Source: Neoroseomonas marina
GTDB lineage: Bacteria; Pseudomonadota; Alphaproteobacteria; Acetobacterales; Acetobacteraceae
Reading direction: 5' to 3'
Length of the DNA: 64,000 nucleotides
Assembly (NCBI RefSeq): GCF_012927745.1
Contig: NZ_JABBKX010000006.1
Span: forward strand, 186,001-250,000
Made by a program: the position numbers and the translations under genes. Below are positions 16,380-23,912 of this stretch, piece after piece. The notes beneath the pieces are model-generated. The model was not told the DNA's origin, did not search any database, and saw only the letters and a program-made list of their open reading frames with translations. The first letter of the stretch is position 1; the number at the start of each line of letters is the position of its first letter.

Positions 16380-17092
16380 GCGGACGCGACCTCCGGCGGG
16401 AAGCCGGTCAGCGTCCGCGGCCGCCGCGGCCGGGGGCTGCGCGGAACCAGGCCGGCCATCGCCTCGGCCAACCGCACCGCCGCCTGGGTGCCGTCGACCA
16501 GCGGCACCGCCACGCGGGGCTGCAGCAACGGCGCGATGCCAGCGAGCGGCCCGCCGGCGAGGATGACCGCCTCGGCCCCGTCCTGCTCCACGCTCTCGGC
16601 GCAGAGGCCGGCGAGGAGCTCGAGGCGCTCCTCCGCCACCTTGCCCGGATCGCCCGCGAAGGCCGGGCCCATGCGGAAACCGGTGCAGCGCGCCGTCAGG
16701 CCGTGATGCGCGAGGCATTCCTCGAACATCGGGCGCAGCGCGGCGGTGAAGGAGACGACGCCGAAACGCCGCCCGAGCATCGCGGCGGCATGAAACGCGG
16801 CCTCGCTGATGCCGAGCACGGGCACTTCGATCAGTTCCTTCGCCGCGTCGAGTCCCGGATCCCCGAAGCAGGCGATCACCGCCGCATCATAGGTGCCGCA
16901 CCGGGCCTGGAGCGCCGCGAGCGTCGCCGGTCCTGCGACGAGCCAATCCGCGCGCGTGACGATCAGCGGCAGGCCGAAGGGCGCGGTCACCGCCTCGATA
17001 TCCGTGCCGGGACTCGCCACCGCCCGCGCGGCGGCGCCGATGCGGTCGGTGACCGAAGGCGTGATGTTGGAGTTCACGACGAGGATCTTCAT
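16367..17092 (-). CDS. aspartate/glutamate/hydantoin racemase-family protein
   Basis: A 241-residue two-domain protein of the Asp/Glu/hydantoin racemase superfamily, opening with MKILVVNSNITPSVTDRI. The first catalytic cysteine is present in VIACFGDPG (Cys75). At the place of the second, usually a G-C-A-G motif, it has ILAGGPLAG (178-184) with no Cys. It may therefore not perform two-base racemisation; maleate isomerase-like or decarboxylase-like chemistry is possible. The ATG at 17092 gives the family N-terminus; the frame extends 39 codons further upstream without similarity. It diverges from the region with a candidate small RNA. Confidence 0.8.
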   Translation of the reverse strand: MKILVVNSNITPSVTDRIGAAARAVASPGTDIEAVTAPFGLPLIVTRADWLVAGPATLAALQARCGTYDAAVIACFGDPGLDAAKELIEVPVLGISEAAFHAAAMLGRRFGVVSFTAALRPMFEECLAHHGLTARCTGFRMGPAFAGDPGKVAEERLELLAGLCAESVEQDGAEAVILAGGPLAGIAPLLQPRVAVPLVDGTQAAVRLAEAMAGLVPRSPRPRRPRTLTGFPPEVASAYAG

Positions 17093-17138
17093 TCCGCCAC
17101 TGTGCCCCATGTTGCACCGCACACCAACTGGGTTGACC

Positions 17139-17159
17139 TGACATGTCCATGCATTGTCA
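17139..17159. promoter_or_regulatory. imperfect dyad, possible operator between racemase and SDR genes
   Basis: TGACA and TGTCA bracket 11 bases, with the perfect 8-mer palindrome GACATGTC inside. The site lies 47 bases upstream of the racemase start and overlaps a possible -35/-10 pair on the plus strand (TTGACC at 17133-17138; TCAGAT at 17157-17162). It could be an operator for a dimeric regulator. Function is inferred from symmetry and position only. Confidence 0.35.
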
Positions 17160-17167
17160 GATTGCGA

Positions 17168-17250
17168 TGTCCAGTTCGGGGCAACGTCCAGGAAAACGGC
17201 GCCGATCAACGGCGACAGGCCCGCTCAGCCGCAAGGCGAGCGGGCCTTTC
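17168..17250 (+). ncRNA. candidate small RNA or leader ending in an intrinsic terminator
   Basis: A promoter-like TTGACC (17133-17138) with TCAGAT 18 bases later could start a transcript near 17168. It would end at a strong hairpin (GGCCCGCTC 17218-17226 / GAGCGGGCC 17238-17246) followed by TTT. No open reading frame of note lies between. The SDR gene begins 92 bases after the hairpin, so this is either a free ~80-nt RNA or an attenuated leader. No known RNA family was recognised. Confidence 0.35.
17217..17250 (+). terminator. intrinsic terminator hairpin
   Basis: A 9-bp perfect GC-rich stem (GGCCCGCTC / GAGCGGGCC) with an 11-base loop is followed by TTTCATT. It has the form of a rho-independent terminator on the plus strand, although no protein gene lies directly upstream on that strand. 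Confidence 0.6.
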
Positions 17251-17341
17251 ATTGAGGGGTCAGGAAACTGCATCAGCGTGTTGCCACGCTGCGCCCCCGG
17301 CGCCGTCATCGCCCCGGCCTCACAGCACCGGAGTCGCATCG

Positions 17342-18106
17342 ATGAAGCCAGCCGCCCTCGTCACCGGCGCGCGGCGCGGGATCGGCCGCGCCACCTGCGT
17401 CGCCCTCGCGGAGAAGGGCTTCGACATCGTCGGCGCCGACATCGTCGAGGAAGGCGTGCCCGAGACACGCGCGGCGGTCGAAGCTGCGGGCGGCCGTTTC
17501 GTCTTCGTGCCGGCCGACGTGTCGGACGTCGCGGCGCATGGCGCGCTGATCGACGCGGCCTGGGCGGCCTTCGGCGGGCTCGAATGCCTGGCCAACATCG
17601 CCGGCGTGCAGGTCGCCAAGCGCCAGGACATGCTGGAGACGACGCCGGACTCCTGGGACCGGCTGCTCGACGTCAACACGCGCGGCACCTTCTTCCTCAG
17701 CCAGGGCGTGGCGAAGCGCATGATCGCCGACGGTGCGCCGAAGCGCGGGCACCGGTCGATGTGCTACGTGTCCTCGGTGAACAGCGTCATGGCCTCGGTG
17801 AACCGGGCCGAGTATTGCGTGTCCAAGGCCGGCGTGACGATGGTCGCGAAGCTGTTCGCGCTGCGCCTCGCGGACCATGGCATCAACACCTACGACATCC
17901 AGCCCGGCGTCATCCGCACCGACATGACGCGGGGCGTGTGGGACAGCTACGGCGCGCTGCTCGAAGGCGGCCTCGCGCCGATCCGCCGATGGGGGGAGGC
18001 CGAGGATATCGGCCGCGCCATCGCGACGCTGGCCGCCGGCGCCATGCCGTATTCCACTGGCCATTCCTTCCCCATCGACGGCGGCATGCTCATGCCGCGC
18101 TTCTGA
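17342..18106 (+). CDS. short-chain dehydrogenase/reductase (3-ketoacyl-ACP reductase-like)
   Basis: A 254-residue NAD(P)-dependent SDR. The cofactor motif TGARRGIG is at residues 8-15, NIAG around 85-88, and the catalytic residues Asn112, Ser145, Tyr158 and Lys162 (YCVSK) are all in place. The C-terminal PIDGGM is typical of FabG-like sugar or ketoacyl reductases. Arg11/Arg12 after the glycine motif suggest NADP preference, but this is weak evidence. The ATG at 17342 matches the family N-terminus. The gene may be controlled by the upstream hairpin/leader. The substrate is not predictable. Confidence 0.9.
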   Translation: MKPAALVTGARRGIGRATCVALAEKGFDIVGADIVEEGVPETRAAVEAAGGRFVFVPADVSDVAAHGALIDAAWAAFGGLECLANIAGVQVAKRQDMLETTPDSWDRLLDVNTRGTFFLSQGVAKRMIADGAPKRGHRSMCYVSSVNSVMASVNRAEYCVSKAGVTMVAKLFALRLADHGINTYDIQPGVIRTDMTRGVWDSYGALLEGGLAPIRRWGEAEDIGRAIATLAAGAMPYSTGHSFPIDGGMLMPRF

Positions 18107-18494
18107 GCGCGGCGCGACGGAGCGCGATCAGGTACAGCTCGGCGAAAGCCGCCACCGCGACCGCCTGGACCGCGAGGAAGGCGATCCCCAAGCCGTTCGG
18201 CGCCACCCAGCCGAGCAGCGGCAGGGCCGCGCATTCCGCTGCCCAGGCCAGGTTGCCCGCGACGAGCAGCCAGAGCATCGGCCGCGGCAGCGCCGCCCGC
18301 GCGCCGAGCCAGGCGAGCAGCCCGCCATAGGCGAGCAGGAACAGCCCGGCGCCGAGCAGCAGCGGCGCCGGCAGCCCGGTCAGGGCCGCGACCGGCCGGG
18401 GCAGGCCGGCCATCAGCAAGCCGCAGGCGCCGCTCACCGCCGCGTCGAGCCGCAGCGCCAGCCGCAGGAAGGGGGTCATCGGAACCGTCGTCAT
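18090..18494 (-). CDS. four-helix membrane protein divergent from an XRE regulator
   Basis: A 134-residue very hydrophobic protein with about four transmembrane helices (roughly residues 15-35, 42-65, 73-93 and 101-124) and a basic C-terminus. The ATG at 18494 is followed by a plausible cytoplasmic segment MTTVPMTPF. Function is unknown. Small membrane proteins of this kind often sit divergently from MmyB-type regulators and are probably their target, but that is inference. Its end overlaps the SDR gene end by 17 nt, tail to tail. Confidence 0.7.
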   Translation of the reverse strand: MTTVPMTPFLRLALRLDAAVSGACGLLMAGLPRPVAALTGLPAPLLLGAGLFLLAYGGLLAWLGARAALPRPMLWLLVAGNLAWAAECAALPLLGWVAPNGLGIAFLAVQAVAVAAFAELYLIALRRAALRSAA

Positions 18495-18558
18495 CGCGTG
18501 TCTCCTCGTCGCCGCGGGATCGCGGCCGAGGGAGGGATCGCCGATGGCGGGGCGCGAA

Positions 18559-18581
18559 GCGATTACCTCGCAGGTCATCGC
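18559..18581. promoter_or_regulatory. near-perfect palindrome, candidate operator of the XRE-MmyB regulator
   Basis: A 23-base imperfect palindrome with arms GCGAT/ATCGC and inner arms ACCT/AGGT sits between the divergent membrane-protein and regulator genes, 32 bases before the regulator ATG. Position and symmetry fit an autoregulatory operator bound by a dimeric HTH protein. Confidence 0.45.
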
Positions 18582-18612
18582 CGCGCCGCACCGCGCGGGT
18601 AGGATCGGCGCC

Positions 18613-19398
18613 ATGACGGATTTCGGACCCCTGCTGAAGGAATGGCGCCAGCGTCGGCGTATCAGCCAATTGGACCTGGCCCTCGAGGCCGAGGTCTCGC
18701 AGCGCCATCTCTCCTTCGTGGAGTCCGGCCGTTCGCGGCCGAGCCGGGAGATGGTGCTGCGGCTGGCCGAACGGCTCGCCGTGCCGCTGCGCGTGCGCAA
18801 CGCGCTGCTGGTCGCCGCCGGCCATGCGCCGGAATTCGGCGAGCGCGGGCTCGAGGATCCGGCCCTCGCGCCGGCGATGGAGGCGGTGCGCCTGGTCCTC
18901 CACGGGCATGCGCCCTGGCCGGCGCTGGCGGTGGACCGTCACTGGAACCTGGTGGCGGCGAATGCGACGGCGGGGCGGCTGATGGCGGGCGTCGCGCCGG
19001 CGCTGGTCGCGCCGCCGGTGAACGTGCTGCGCCTCAGCCTGCATCCCGACGGGCTGGCGTCGCGCATCGCCAACCTGCGCGCCTGGAAGACGCATGTGCT
19101 GGACCGGCTGCGGCGGGATGCGGAGGCCTCGGGTGATGCGGGGCTGGAAGCGCTGATCGCCGAGATCGCCCGCTATCCCGCCGGGACCGACGCCCCACCG
19201 GGGCGGGAGGATCGCGCCCGGGCGCTGATCGCCACCCCGCTGCGCCTGCGCGTGCCGGGTGGCGAGCTCTCCCTGATCAGCACCACGACCGTCTTCGGCA
19301 CGGCGACCGAGGTCATGCTGGCCGAACTGACCCTGGAGACCTTTTTCCCGGCGGATGGGGAGAGTGCCGCGATGCTGCGGGCCATGGTGGCGGATTGA
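18613..19398 (+). CDS. XRE-family regulator with MmyB-like ligand-binding domain
   Basis: A 261-residue regulator. Residues ~4-60 form an XRE helix-turn-helix (LLKEWRQRRRISQLDLALEAEVSQRHLSFVE in part, SGRSRPSREMV). The rest matches the MmyB-like PAS-type domain, with PWPALAVDRHWNLVAANATA and the C-terminal LISTTTVFGTATEVMLAELTLETFFPAD. Actinobacterial members bind fatty acids; the ligand here is unknown. It is divergent from a small membrane protein with a palindrome between them, suggesting a repressor-target pair. Its stop and that of the potassium-channel gene share the palindrome TGATCA, tail to tail with no gap. Confidence 0.9.
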   Translation: MTDFGPLLKEWRQRRRISQLDLALEAEVSQRHLSFVESGRSRPSREMVLRLAERLAVPLRVRNALLVAAGHAPEFGERGLEDPALAPAMEAVRLVLHGHAPWPALAVDRHWNLVAANATAGRLMAGVAPALVAPPVNVLRLSLHPDGLASRIANLRAWKTHVLDRLRRDAEASGDAGLEALIAEIARYPAGTDAPPGREDRARALIATPLRLRVPGGELSLISTTTVFGTATEVMLAELTLETFFPADGESAAMLRAMVAD

Positions 19399-20181
19399 TC
19401 AGTCGCGCCCGTCATCGGGGATGTTCAGCGTCGTGCCGCAGGCCTTGCAGTGCACCGCGTCGGCGTCGTGGCGCTGCAGCCCGCAGGTCGGGCACGGGAA
19501 GCGCACCCGTGCCGGACGGAACAGCGCCTGCGCGAGGCGCAGGAACAGCGTCACGCCGGCAATCATGATGACGACCGAGAGGAGCCGCCCGCCTGTACCG
19601 GCCAGCGTGATGTCGCCGAAGCCGGTCGTCGTCAGCGCGGTGACGGTGAAGTAGAGCGCATCGGCGTAGTTCGCGATGTGCGCGTTGCCGTCGTGCTGCG
19701 TCTCATAGACCACGGCCGTCATGACGAAGATGAAGACGCAGAGATGCGTCGCGGCCAGCACCGCCTCCTCGTTGCGGCGGAACATGGGGAAGTCCTGCCG
19801 CAGCATGCCGAGCATGCGGTAGGAGTGCAGCAGCCGCAGCGTCCGCATGATCCGCAGGAAGCCGAAGCCCTCGCCCGCGAGCGGGGCGAGGAAGGAGGCG
19901 ATGGCGAGCAGGTCGGCCGCCGTCGCGATGGTGAAGGCCTCCCGCAGGGGCCGCCGGCTGCCGTAGAGCCGCGCGACGAACTCGGCCGCGAGGACGATCC
20001 CGATCAGCACGTCCACGACGCCGATCCAGGTCGCACGATCGATGAAGGAGGTGCTGACCACGAACAGCATGGTCGAGAGATCGAAGACGAGGACGGCGTA
20101 GCGGAAGCGGCGGCAATCCGTCGTCGTGCCGTAGTAGAGGTAGTGCAGCCGCCCTCGGAGGCGGGAGGGCGTCTGCGACAT
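19399..20181 (-). CDS. voltage-gated-type potassium channel with C-terminal zinc ribbon
   Basis: A 260-residue six-helix ion channel. S1-S3 span about residues 28-100, an S4-like segment follows (FLRIMRTLRLLHSYRML, 109-124), then S5, a pore and S6. The selectivity filter reads TTTGFGD (184-190) in place of the usual TVGYGD. The cytoplasmic tail ends in a zinc-ribbon-like CPTC...CKAC (Cys230, 233, 245, 248), which is unusual for such channels. The start abuts the stop of the upstream dehydrogenase gene, so the two are probably co-transcribed. Ion selectivity is inferred from the family and needs testing because of the Phe in the filter. Confidence 0.85.
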   Translation of the reverse strand: MSQTPSRLRGRLHYLYYGTTTDCRRFRYAVLVFDLSTMLFVVSTSFIDRATWIGVVDVLIGIVLAAEFVARLYGSRRPLREAFTIATAADLLAIASFLAPLAGEGFGFLRIMRTLRLLHSYRMLGMLRQDFPMFRRNEEAVLAATHLCVFIFVMTAVVYETQHDGNAHIANYADALYFTVTALTTTGFGDITLAGTGGRLLSVVIMIAGVTLFLRLAQALFRPARVRFPCPTCGLQRHDADAVHCKACGTTLNIPDDGRD

Positions 20182-21081
20182 TCAGTCCTTCATCCCCGAA
20201 AGCTCGGCGACAAGTGCGCCGAGGCTGGCGCAATCATCCCCGCCGCGGCCGGAGTTCACCACCGCTTCCATCATCTGCGCGGCCAGCGCCGTGGAGGGGG
20301 CGAAGACCCCGTTGTCCCGCACCGCGCCGAGCGCGAGGCGGATGTCCTTGCGCATGAGCTCGGCCCGGAAGCCCGGCTTGAAGTTGCGGTCGAGCATGCG
20401 CTTCGCGTGGTTCTCCAGCACGAAGGAGCGTGCCGAGCCGCCGAGTAGCGCCTGGCGCATCAGCATCGGATCCAGGCCTGCCTTGCGGCCCATGGTCAGT
20501 GCTTCGGCCACCGCCTGCATCGCCGCGACGATCATCAGCTGGTTGGCCGATTTGCAGATCTGGCCCGACCCGGCAGGGCCGAGCAGCGTGATGGTCTTGC
20601 CCACCGCGTCGAACACCGCCCGCGCTGCCGAGAAACCGGCATCCGCGCCGCCCACCATGCAGGTCAGCGTGCCGTCGATCGCCCCCTGGGGCCCGCCCGA
20701 GACCGGGCTGTCGAGCAGGGTGATGCCGCGTTCGGCCATGCGCTTCGCGAATTCCGCGGACGCCGCGGCGGCGATGGTCGAGAAGTCGATCACGACGGTG
20801 CCGGGCGCGGCGCCGTGAATCACGCCTTCCTCGCCGAACAGCACGGCTTCCACGTCCGGCGTATCGGGCACGCAGAGGCAGACGCAGCCCGCGCCGTCCG
20901 CCGCATCCTGGGCGGTCGGCGCCCATTCGGCCCCGGCGGCGATCATGGCTTCGGCCTTGGACCGGCTGCGTGAGCTGACGGTAAGGTCGAAGCCCGACTT
21001 CATGATGTTGGCCGCCATGGCAGCGCCCATGACGCCCATGCCGATGAAGGCGACGCGGGCCGGCGGCAGGATCGGGGTCAT
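20182..21081 (-). CDS. NAD-dependent beta-hydroxyacid dehydrogenase (3-hydroxyisobutyrate/tartronate-semialdehyde type)
   Basis: A 299-residue enzyme of the beta-hydroxyacid dehydrogenase family. The N-terminal Rossmann motif is FIGMGVMGAAMAANI. The substrate loop is SPVSGGPQGAIDGTL, and the catalytic Lys lies in GQICKSANQLM. The C-terminal helical domain has KDIRLAL. The family reduces or oxidises 3-hydroxyisobutyrate, tartronate semialdehyde, glyoxylate or similar acids; which one is unclear. It is immediately upstream of the channel gene, with no gap. The divergent DUF992 gene starts 233 bases away; that gap shows no recognisable element. Confidence 0.88.
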   Translation of the reverse strand: MTPILPPARVAFIGMGVMGAAMAANIMKSGFDLTVSSRSRSKAEAMIAAGAEWAPTAQDAADGAGCVCLCVPDTPDVEAVLFGEEGVIHGAAPGTVVIDFSTIAAAASAEFAKRMAERGITLLDSPVSGGPQGAIDGTLTCMVGGADAGFSAARAVFDAVGKTITLLGPAGSGQICKSANQLMIVAAMQAVAEALTMGRKAGLDPMLMRQALLGGSARSFVLENHAKRMLDRNFKPGFRAELMRKDIRLALGAVRDNGVFAPSTALAAQMMEAVVNSGRGGDDCASLGALVAELSGMKD

Positions 21082-21314
21082 CTCGGTTCAGCCTCGGTCT
21101 GGAGTGCGAAAGGGCCGTGGGGACCTGGCCGGCGGCGGCGCGCGATCATCTCGTTTCATCCCCGGGCGGTTGGCGGACAGAGTGCCCGAGGGGCGCGCAA
21201 AGGCAAAGGCGAGCGCACGCAGGCGTGAGGAAACCATGGGCGGCCCTGGCCGTTGTGCGCCTGACGGGACGCCGGCGCTCTGCGCGGTCCCGGGCACCTC
21301 TGAAGGAGCTTCCT

Positions 21315-21821
21315 ATGCGTCACCCTCGTATTGCCGCCATCGGCGCTCTGCTCGGCCTCGCCGTCGCCGTTCCCGCGATCGCGCAGACCCAGCAGCAGCA
21401 GCCGCAGCCGCAGCAGACCGGGCATGTGCGCGTCGGCACGCTGCGGTGCGACGTGGCGCCGGGGAACAGCTTCGTCTTCGGTTCGACACGCGAGGTGACC
21501 TGCGTCTACACGCCGACGCGCGGCCCGGCGGAGCGGTACACGGGCGAGATCAAGCGCTACGGCGTCGATGTCGGCTACACCAGTTCGGCGGTCATGCTCT
21601 GGGGCGTGCTGGCCTCGACGGGCGACGTGGGCCGCGGCGCGCTGGCCGGCGGCTATGCGGGTGTCTCCGCGGGGGCCACCGCGGGCGTCGGCGCCGGCGC
21701 CAACCTGCTGGTCGGGGGCAGCAATCGCGGCGTGTCGCTGCAGCCGCTCAGCGTCGAGGGCAATACCGGCCTGAACATCGCGCTCGGCGTGGCGGAACTG
21801 ACGCTCACCGCGGCGCGGTAA
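21315..21821 (+). CDS. DUF992 family secreted protein
   Basis: A 168-residue exported protein with a signal peptide (cleavage after AIAQ) and a short Gln/Pro-rich spacer. The mature part fits DUF992: GTLRCDVAPG, REVTCVYTPTRG, YTGEIKRYGVDVGYT, then Gly/Ala-rich hydrophobic segments. It is probably periplasmic or outer-membrane associated; function is unknown. A GAAGGAG site precedes the ATG. Strong hairpins follow the stop. Confidence 0.85.
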   Translation: MRHPRIAAIGALLGLAVAVPAIAQTQQQQPQPQQTGHVRVGTLRCDVAPGNSFVFGSTREVTCVYTPTRGPAERYTGEIKRYGVDVGYTSSAVMLWGVLASTGDVGRGALAGGYAGVSAGATAGVGAGANLLVGGSNRGVSLQPLSVEGNTGLNIALGVAELTLTAAR

Positions 21822-21826
21822 ACGCG

Positions 21827-21850
21827 TGGAGGGGCCTTCGGGCCCCTCCA
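21827..21850 (+). terminator. perfect 10-bp hairpin with UUCG loop after DUF992 gene
   Basis: TGGAGGGGCC and GGCCCCTCCA pair perfectly around a TTCG tetraloop, five bases after the stop codon. The stem is very stable. No U-run follows, but together with the next hairpins it should block read-through. Confidence 0.65.
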
Positions 21851-21869
21851 TGCGACGACTTTGCGTGAG

Positions 21870-21955
21870 CCCGGCACCGGCCCGCACCCCCACCCGGCCA
21901 CCCACGTCAGTATCCTGGAATGGGTGGCCGGGTGGGGGTGCGGGCCGGTGCCGGG
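21870..21955. repeat. 35-bp perfect inverted repeat with 16-base spacer
   Basis: The arms at 21870-21904 and 21921-21955 are exact reverse complements over 35 bases, separated by 16 bases. The arms contain C/G runs around the sequence ACCGGCC. The element lies between the converging DUF992 and hydroxyacyl-CoA dehydrogenase genes. It may be a bidirectional terminator, a miniature mobile element or a protein-binding cruciform. No target-site duplication is obvious. Confidence 0.85.
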
Positions 21956-21959
21956 CCTA

Positions 21960-21983
21960 GGAATGCGCCGCGAGGCGCATTCC
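21960..21983. repeat. perfect 10-bp hairpin with GCGA loop
   Basis: GGAATGCGCC and GGCGCATTCC pair perfectly around GCGA, five bases after the large inverted repeat and 12 bases before the dehydrogenase stop. It would serve as a terminator for the minus-strand operon, though no clear U-run follows. Confidence 0.6.
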
Positions 21984-21994
21984 GGAACCCGCAC

Positions 21995-22873
21995 TCAGCG
22001 CGTCGGCGTCGGCGGGTTGGTCGCGTAGTCGTAGAAGCCCTTGCCCGACTTGCGGCCGAGCCAGCCGGCCTCGACATACTTCGCGAGCAGCGGGGAGGGG
22101 CGGTACTTCGGATCGCCCAGCCCCTCGTGCAGCACCTTCATCACCGACAGCAGCGTGTCGAGGCCGACGAAGTCGGCGAGCTGCAGCGGCCCCATCGGAT
22201 GATTGGCGCCGAGCTTCATGCCCTCGTCGATCGCGGTGACGTCGCCCACGCCTTCCATCAGGGCCTGGATCGCCTCGTTCAGCATGGGGCAGAGCACGCG
22301 GTTCACCACGAAGCCGGGCCAGTCCCCGGCGGCGACCGGCGTCTTGCCGAGCTTGCGCGCCAGCGCCTCGACCGCCGCGGCGGTCGCGTCGTCGGTGGCC
22401 AGCCCGCGGATGATCTCCACCAGTTGCATCATCGGCACGGGGTTGAAGAAATGCATGCCGATGAAGCGCGCGGGCCGGTCTGTCGCGGCGGCGAGGCGCG
22501 TGATCGGGATGGAGGAGGTGTTCGACGCCAGGATGGCGTCCGCCTTCAACTTCGGCAGAAGACCCGCGTAGATCTTCTTCTTCAGCTCCTCGTTCTCGGT
22601 CGCGGCCTCGATGACGATGTCGCAGTCGCCGAAGGCGTCGTTCGTCGTCGTGGTGGTGATGCGGGCGAGCGCAGCGGCCTTGTCCTCGGCCGTGATGATC
22701 GCCTTCTTCACCTGGCGGTCCATGTTGCCGGACATGGTGGCCATCGCCTTGTCGAGGGCGGCCTGCTGCACATCCATCAGCACGACCGGCAGCCCAGCCA
22801 GCGCCGAGACATGGGCGATGCCGTTGCCCATCAGGCCGGCACCGATGACACCAACCTTCGCGATTTCAGCCAT
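21995..22873 (-). CDS. 3-hydroxybutyryl-CoA (3-hydroxyacyl-CoA) dehydrogenase
   Basis: A 292-residue NAD-dependent dehydrogenase that oxidises 3-hydroxyacyl-CoA to 3-ketoacyl-CoA. The Rossmann motif GAGLMGNGIA is at residues 10-19; ASNTSS, the HFFNPVPMM segment with the catalytic His, and PGFVVNRVL follow in order. The length suits the single-domain Hbd/PaaH type rather than the fused FadB. It lies downstream of etfA on the same strand, a standard link to beta-oxidation or butyrate metabolism. A terminator-like repeat sits between the two, so it may be partly uncoupled. Confidence 0.92.
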   Translation of the reverse strand: MAEIAKVGVIGAGLMGNGIAHVSALAGLPVVLMDVQQAALDKAMATMSGNMDRQVKKAIITAEDKAAALARITTTTTNDAFGDCDIVIEAATENEELKKKIYAGLLPKLKADAILASNTSSIPITRLAAATDRPARFIGMHFFNPVPMMQLVEIIRGLATDDATAAAVEALARKLGKTPVAAGDWPGFVVNRVLCPMLNEAIQALMEGVGDVTAIDEGMKLGANHPMGPLQLADFVGLDTLLSVMKVLHEGLGDPKYRPSPLLAKYVEAGWLGRKSGKGFYDYATNPPTPTR

Positions 22874-22907
22874 CTCAGGCCTCCTGATCAGGGTACGAAA
22901 AAGAAAA

Positions 22908-22965
22908 CGGGGGGAAGCGAACTTCCCCCCGTGCCCCCCAACCTTCTTTGTGTTTCCGCAAACAA
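22908..22965 (-). repeat. G-run hairpin repeat, copy C, between etfA and hydroxyacyl-CoA dehydrogenase
   Basis: A perfect 10-bp stem (CGGGGGGAAG / CTTCCCCCCG) around a four-base loop, with a flank CCCCCCAACCTTCTTTG. On the minus strand it reads stem-TTCG-stem followed by TTTTCTTTTT, an intrinsic-terminator shape. Two closely related copies occur at 40859 and 44774. It would end or reduce the etfBA transcript before the dehydrogenase gene. Confidence 0.7.
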
Positions 22966-22986
22966 GGCCGCGGGGGCGCGTTCACG

Positions 22987-23910
22987 TCACTTGGACAGCT
23001 CGGCCTCGAGCTCCGGGACCGCCTTGAACAGGTCCGCCACCAGGCCGTAGTCGGCGACCTGGAAGATCGGCGCCTCCTCGTCCTTGTTGATGGCGACGAT
23101 GACCTTGCTGTCCTTCATGCCGGCCAGATGCTGGATCGCGCCCGAGATGCCGACCGCGATGTAGAGGTCCGGCGCCACGATCTTGCCGGTCTGGCCGACC
23201 TGCATGTCGTTCGGCGCATAGCCTGCATCGACGGCGGCGCGGGATGCACCCACCGCGGCGCCGAGCTTGTCGGCGACCGCCTCGAGGATCTTGAAGTTCT
23301 CCGAATTGGCCATCGCGCGGCCGCCCGAGATGACGATGCGCGCGGCGGTCAGTTCCGGGCGCTCCGACTTCACGATCTCGGCGCCGAGGAAGGAGGACAG
23401 ACCCGGATCGGCCGCGGCCGGGGCAGCCTCGACCGCGGCGGACCCGCCATCGGCCGGGACCGGGTCGAAGGATGCGGCACGGACCGTGATGACCTTCTTC
23501 GCATCCGACGACTTCACCGTCGCCATCGCGTTGCCCGCATAGATCGGGCGGACGAAGGTGTCGGCATCCACCACGCCGGCGATGTCCGACAGGATCTGCA
23601 CGTCGAGCAGCGCTGCGACGCGCGGCATCACGTTCTTGCCCGCGGCCGAGGCCGGGGCGAGCAGGTGCGAATATCCCGGCGCGAGCGCGACCAGCAGCGC
23701 GGCGAGCGGTTCGGCCAGCACGGGGCCGTCGCCGCCGGTCAGGACCTTCGTCACACCCGGCAGCTTCGCCGCGGCGGCCGCACCGGCCGCGGCGCCGGGG
23801 CCGGCGACGAGCACATGCACCTCCCCGAGCTTGGACGCCGCGGCGACCGTGCTGCGCGTGGGCTGGGTGACGGCGCCGTCCTTGTGGTCGGCGAGAACGA
23901 GGACGGCCAT
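22987..23910 (-). CDS. etfA: electron transfer flavoprotein alpha subunit
   Basis: A 307-residue FAD-binding ETF subunit that collects electrons from acyl-CoA and other dehydrogenases and passes them to ETF-quinone oxidoreductase. It starts [14 protein letters not shown]. The C-terminal FAD domain shows VISGGRAM, the [14 protein letters not shown] segment and [27 protein letters not shown], all characteristic. It is two bases downstream of etfB, forming an etfBA operon. The ETF-quinone oxidoreductase gene is not in the window. Confidence 0.96.
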   Translation of the reverse strand: MAVLVLADHKDGAVTQPTRSTVAAASKLGEVHVLVAGPGAAAGAAAAAKLPGVTKVLTGGDGPVLAEPLAALLVALAPGYSHLLAPASAAGKNVMPRVAALLDVQILSDIAGVVDADTFVRPIYAGNAMATVKSSDAKKVITVRAASFDPVPADGGSAAVEAAPAAADPGLSSFLGAEIVKSERPELTAARIVISGGRAMANSENFKILEAVADKLGAAVGASRAAVDAGYAPNDMQVGQTGKIVAPDLYIAVGISGAIQHLAGMKDSKVIVAINKDEEAPIFQVADYGLVADLFKAVPELEAELSK

Positions 23911-23912
23911 GA

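Noticed and set aside
17101-17341. A tRNA gene in the racemase-SDR gap
   Set aside because: The hairpin there is a terminator type; no cloverleaf arms or T-loop motif could be laid out.
21870-21955. A complete insertion sequence around the 35-bp inverted repeat
   Set aside because: Only 16 bases lie between the arms, so no transposase can be present; it is at most a miniature element.
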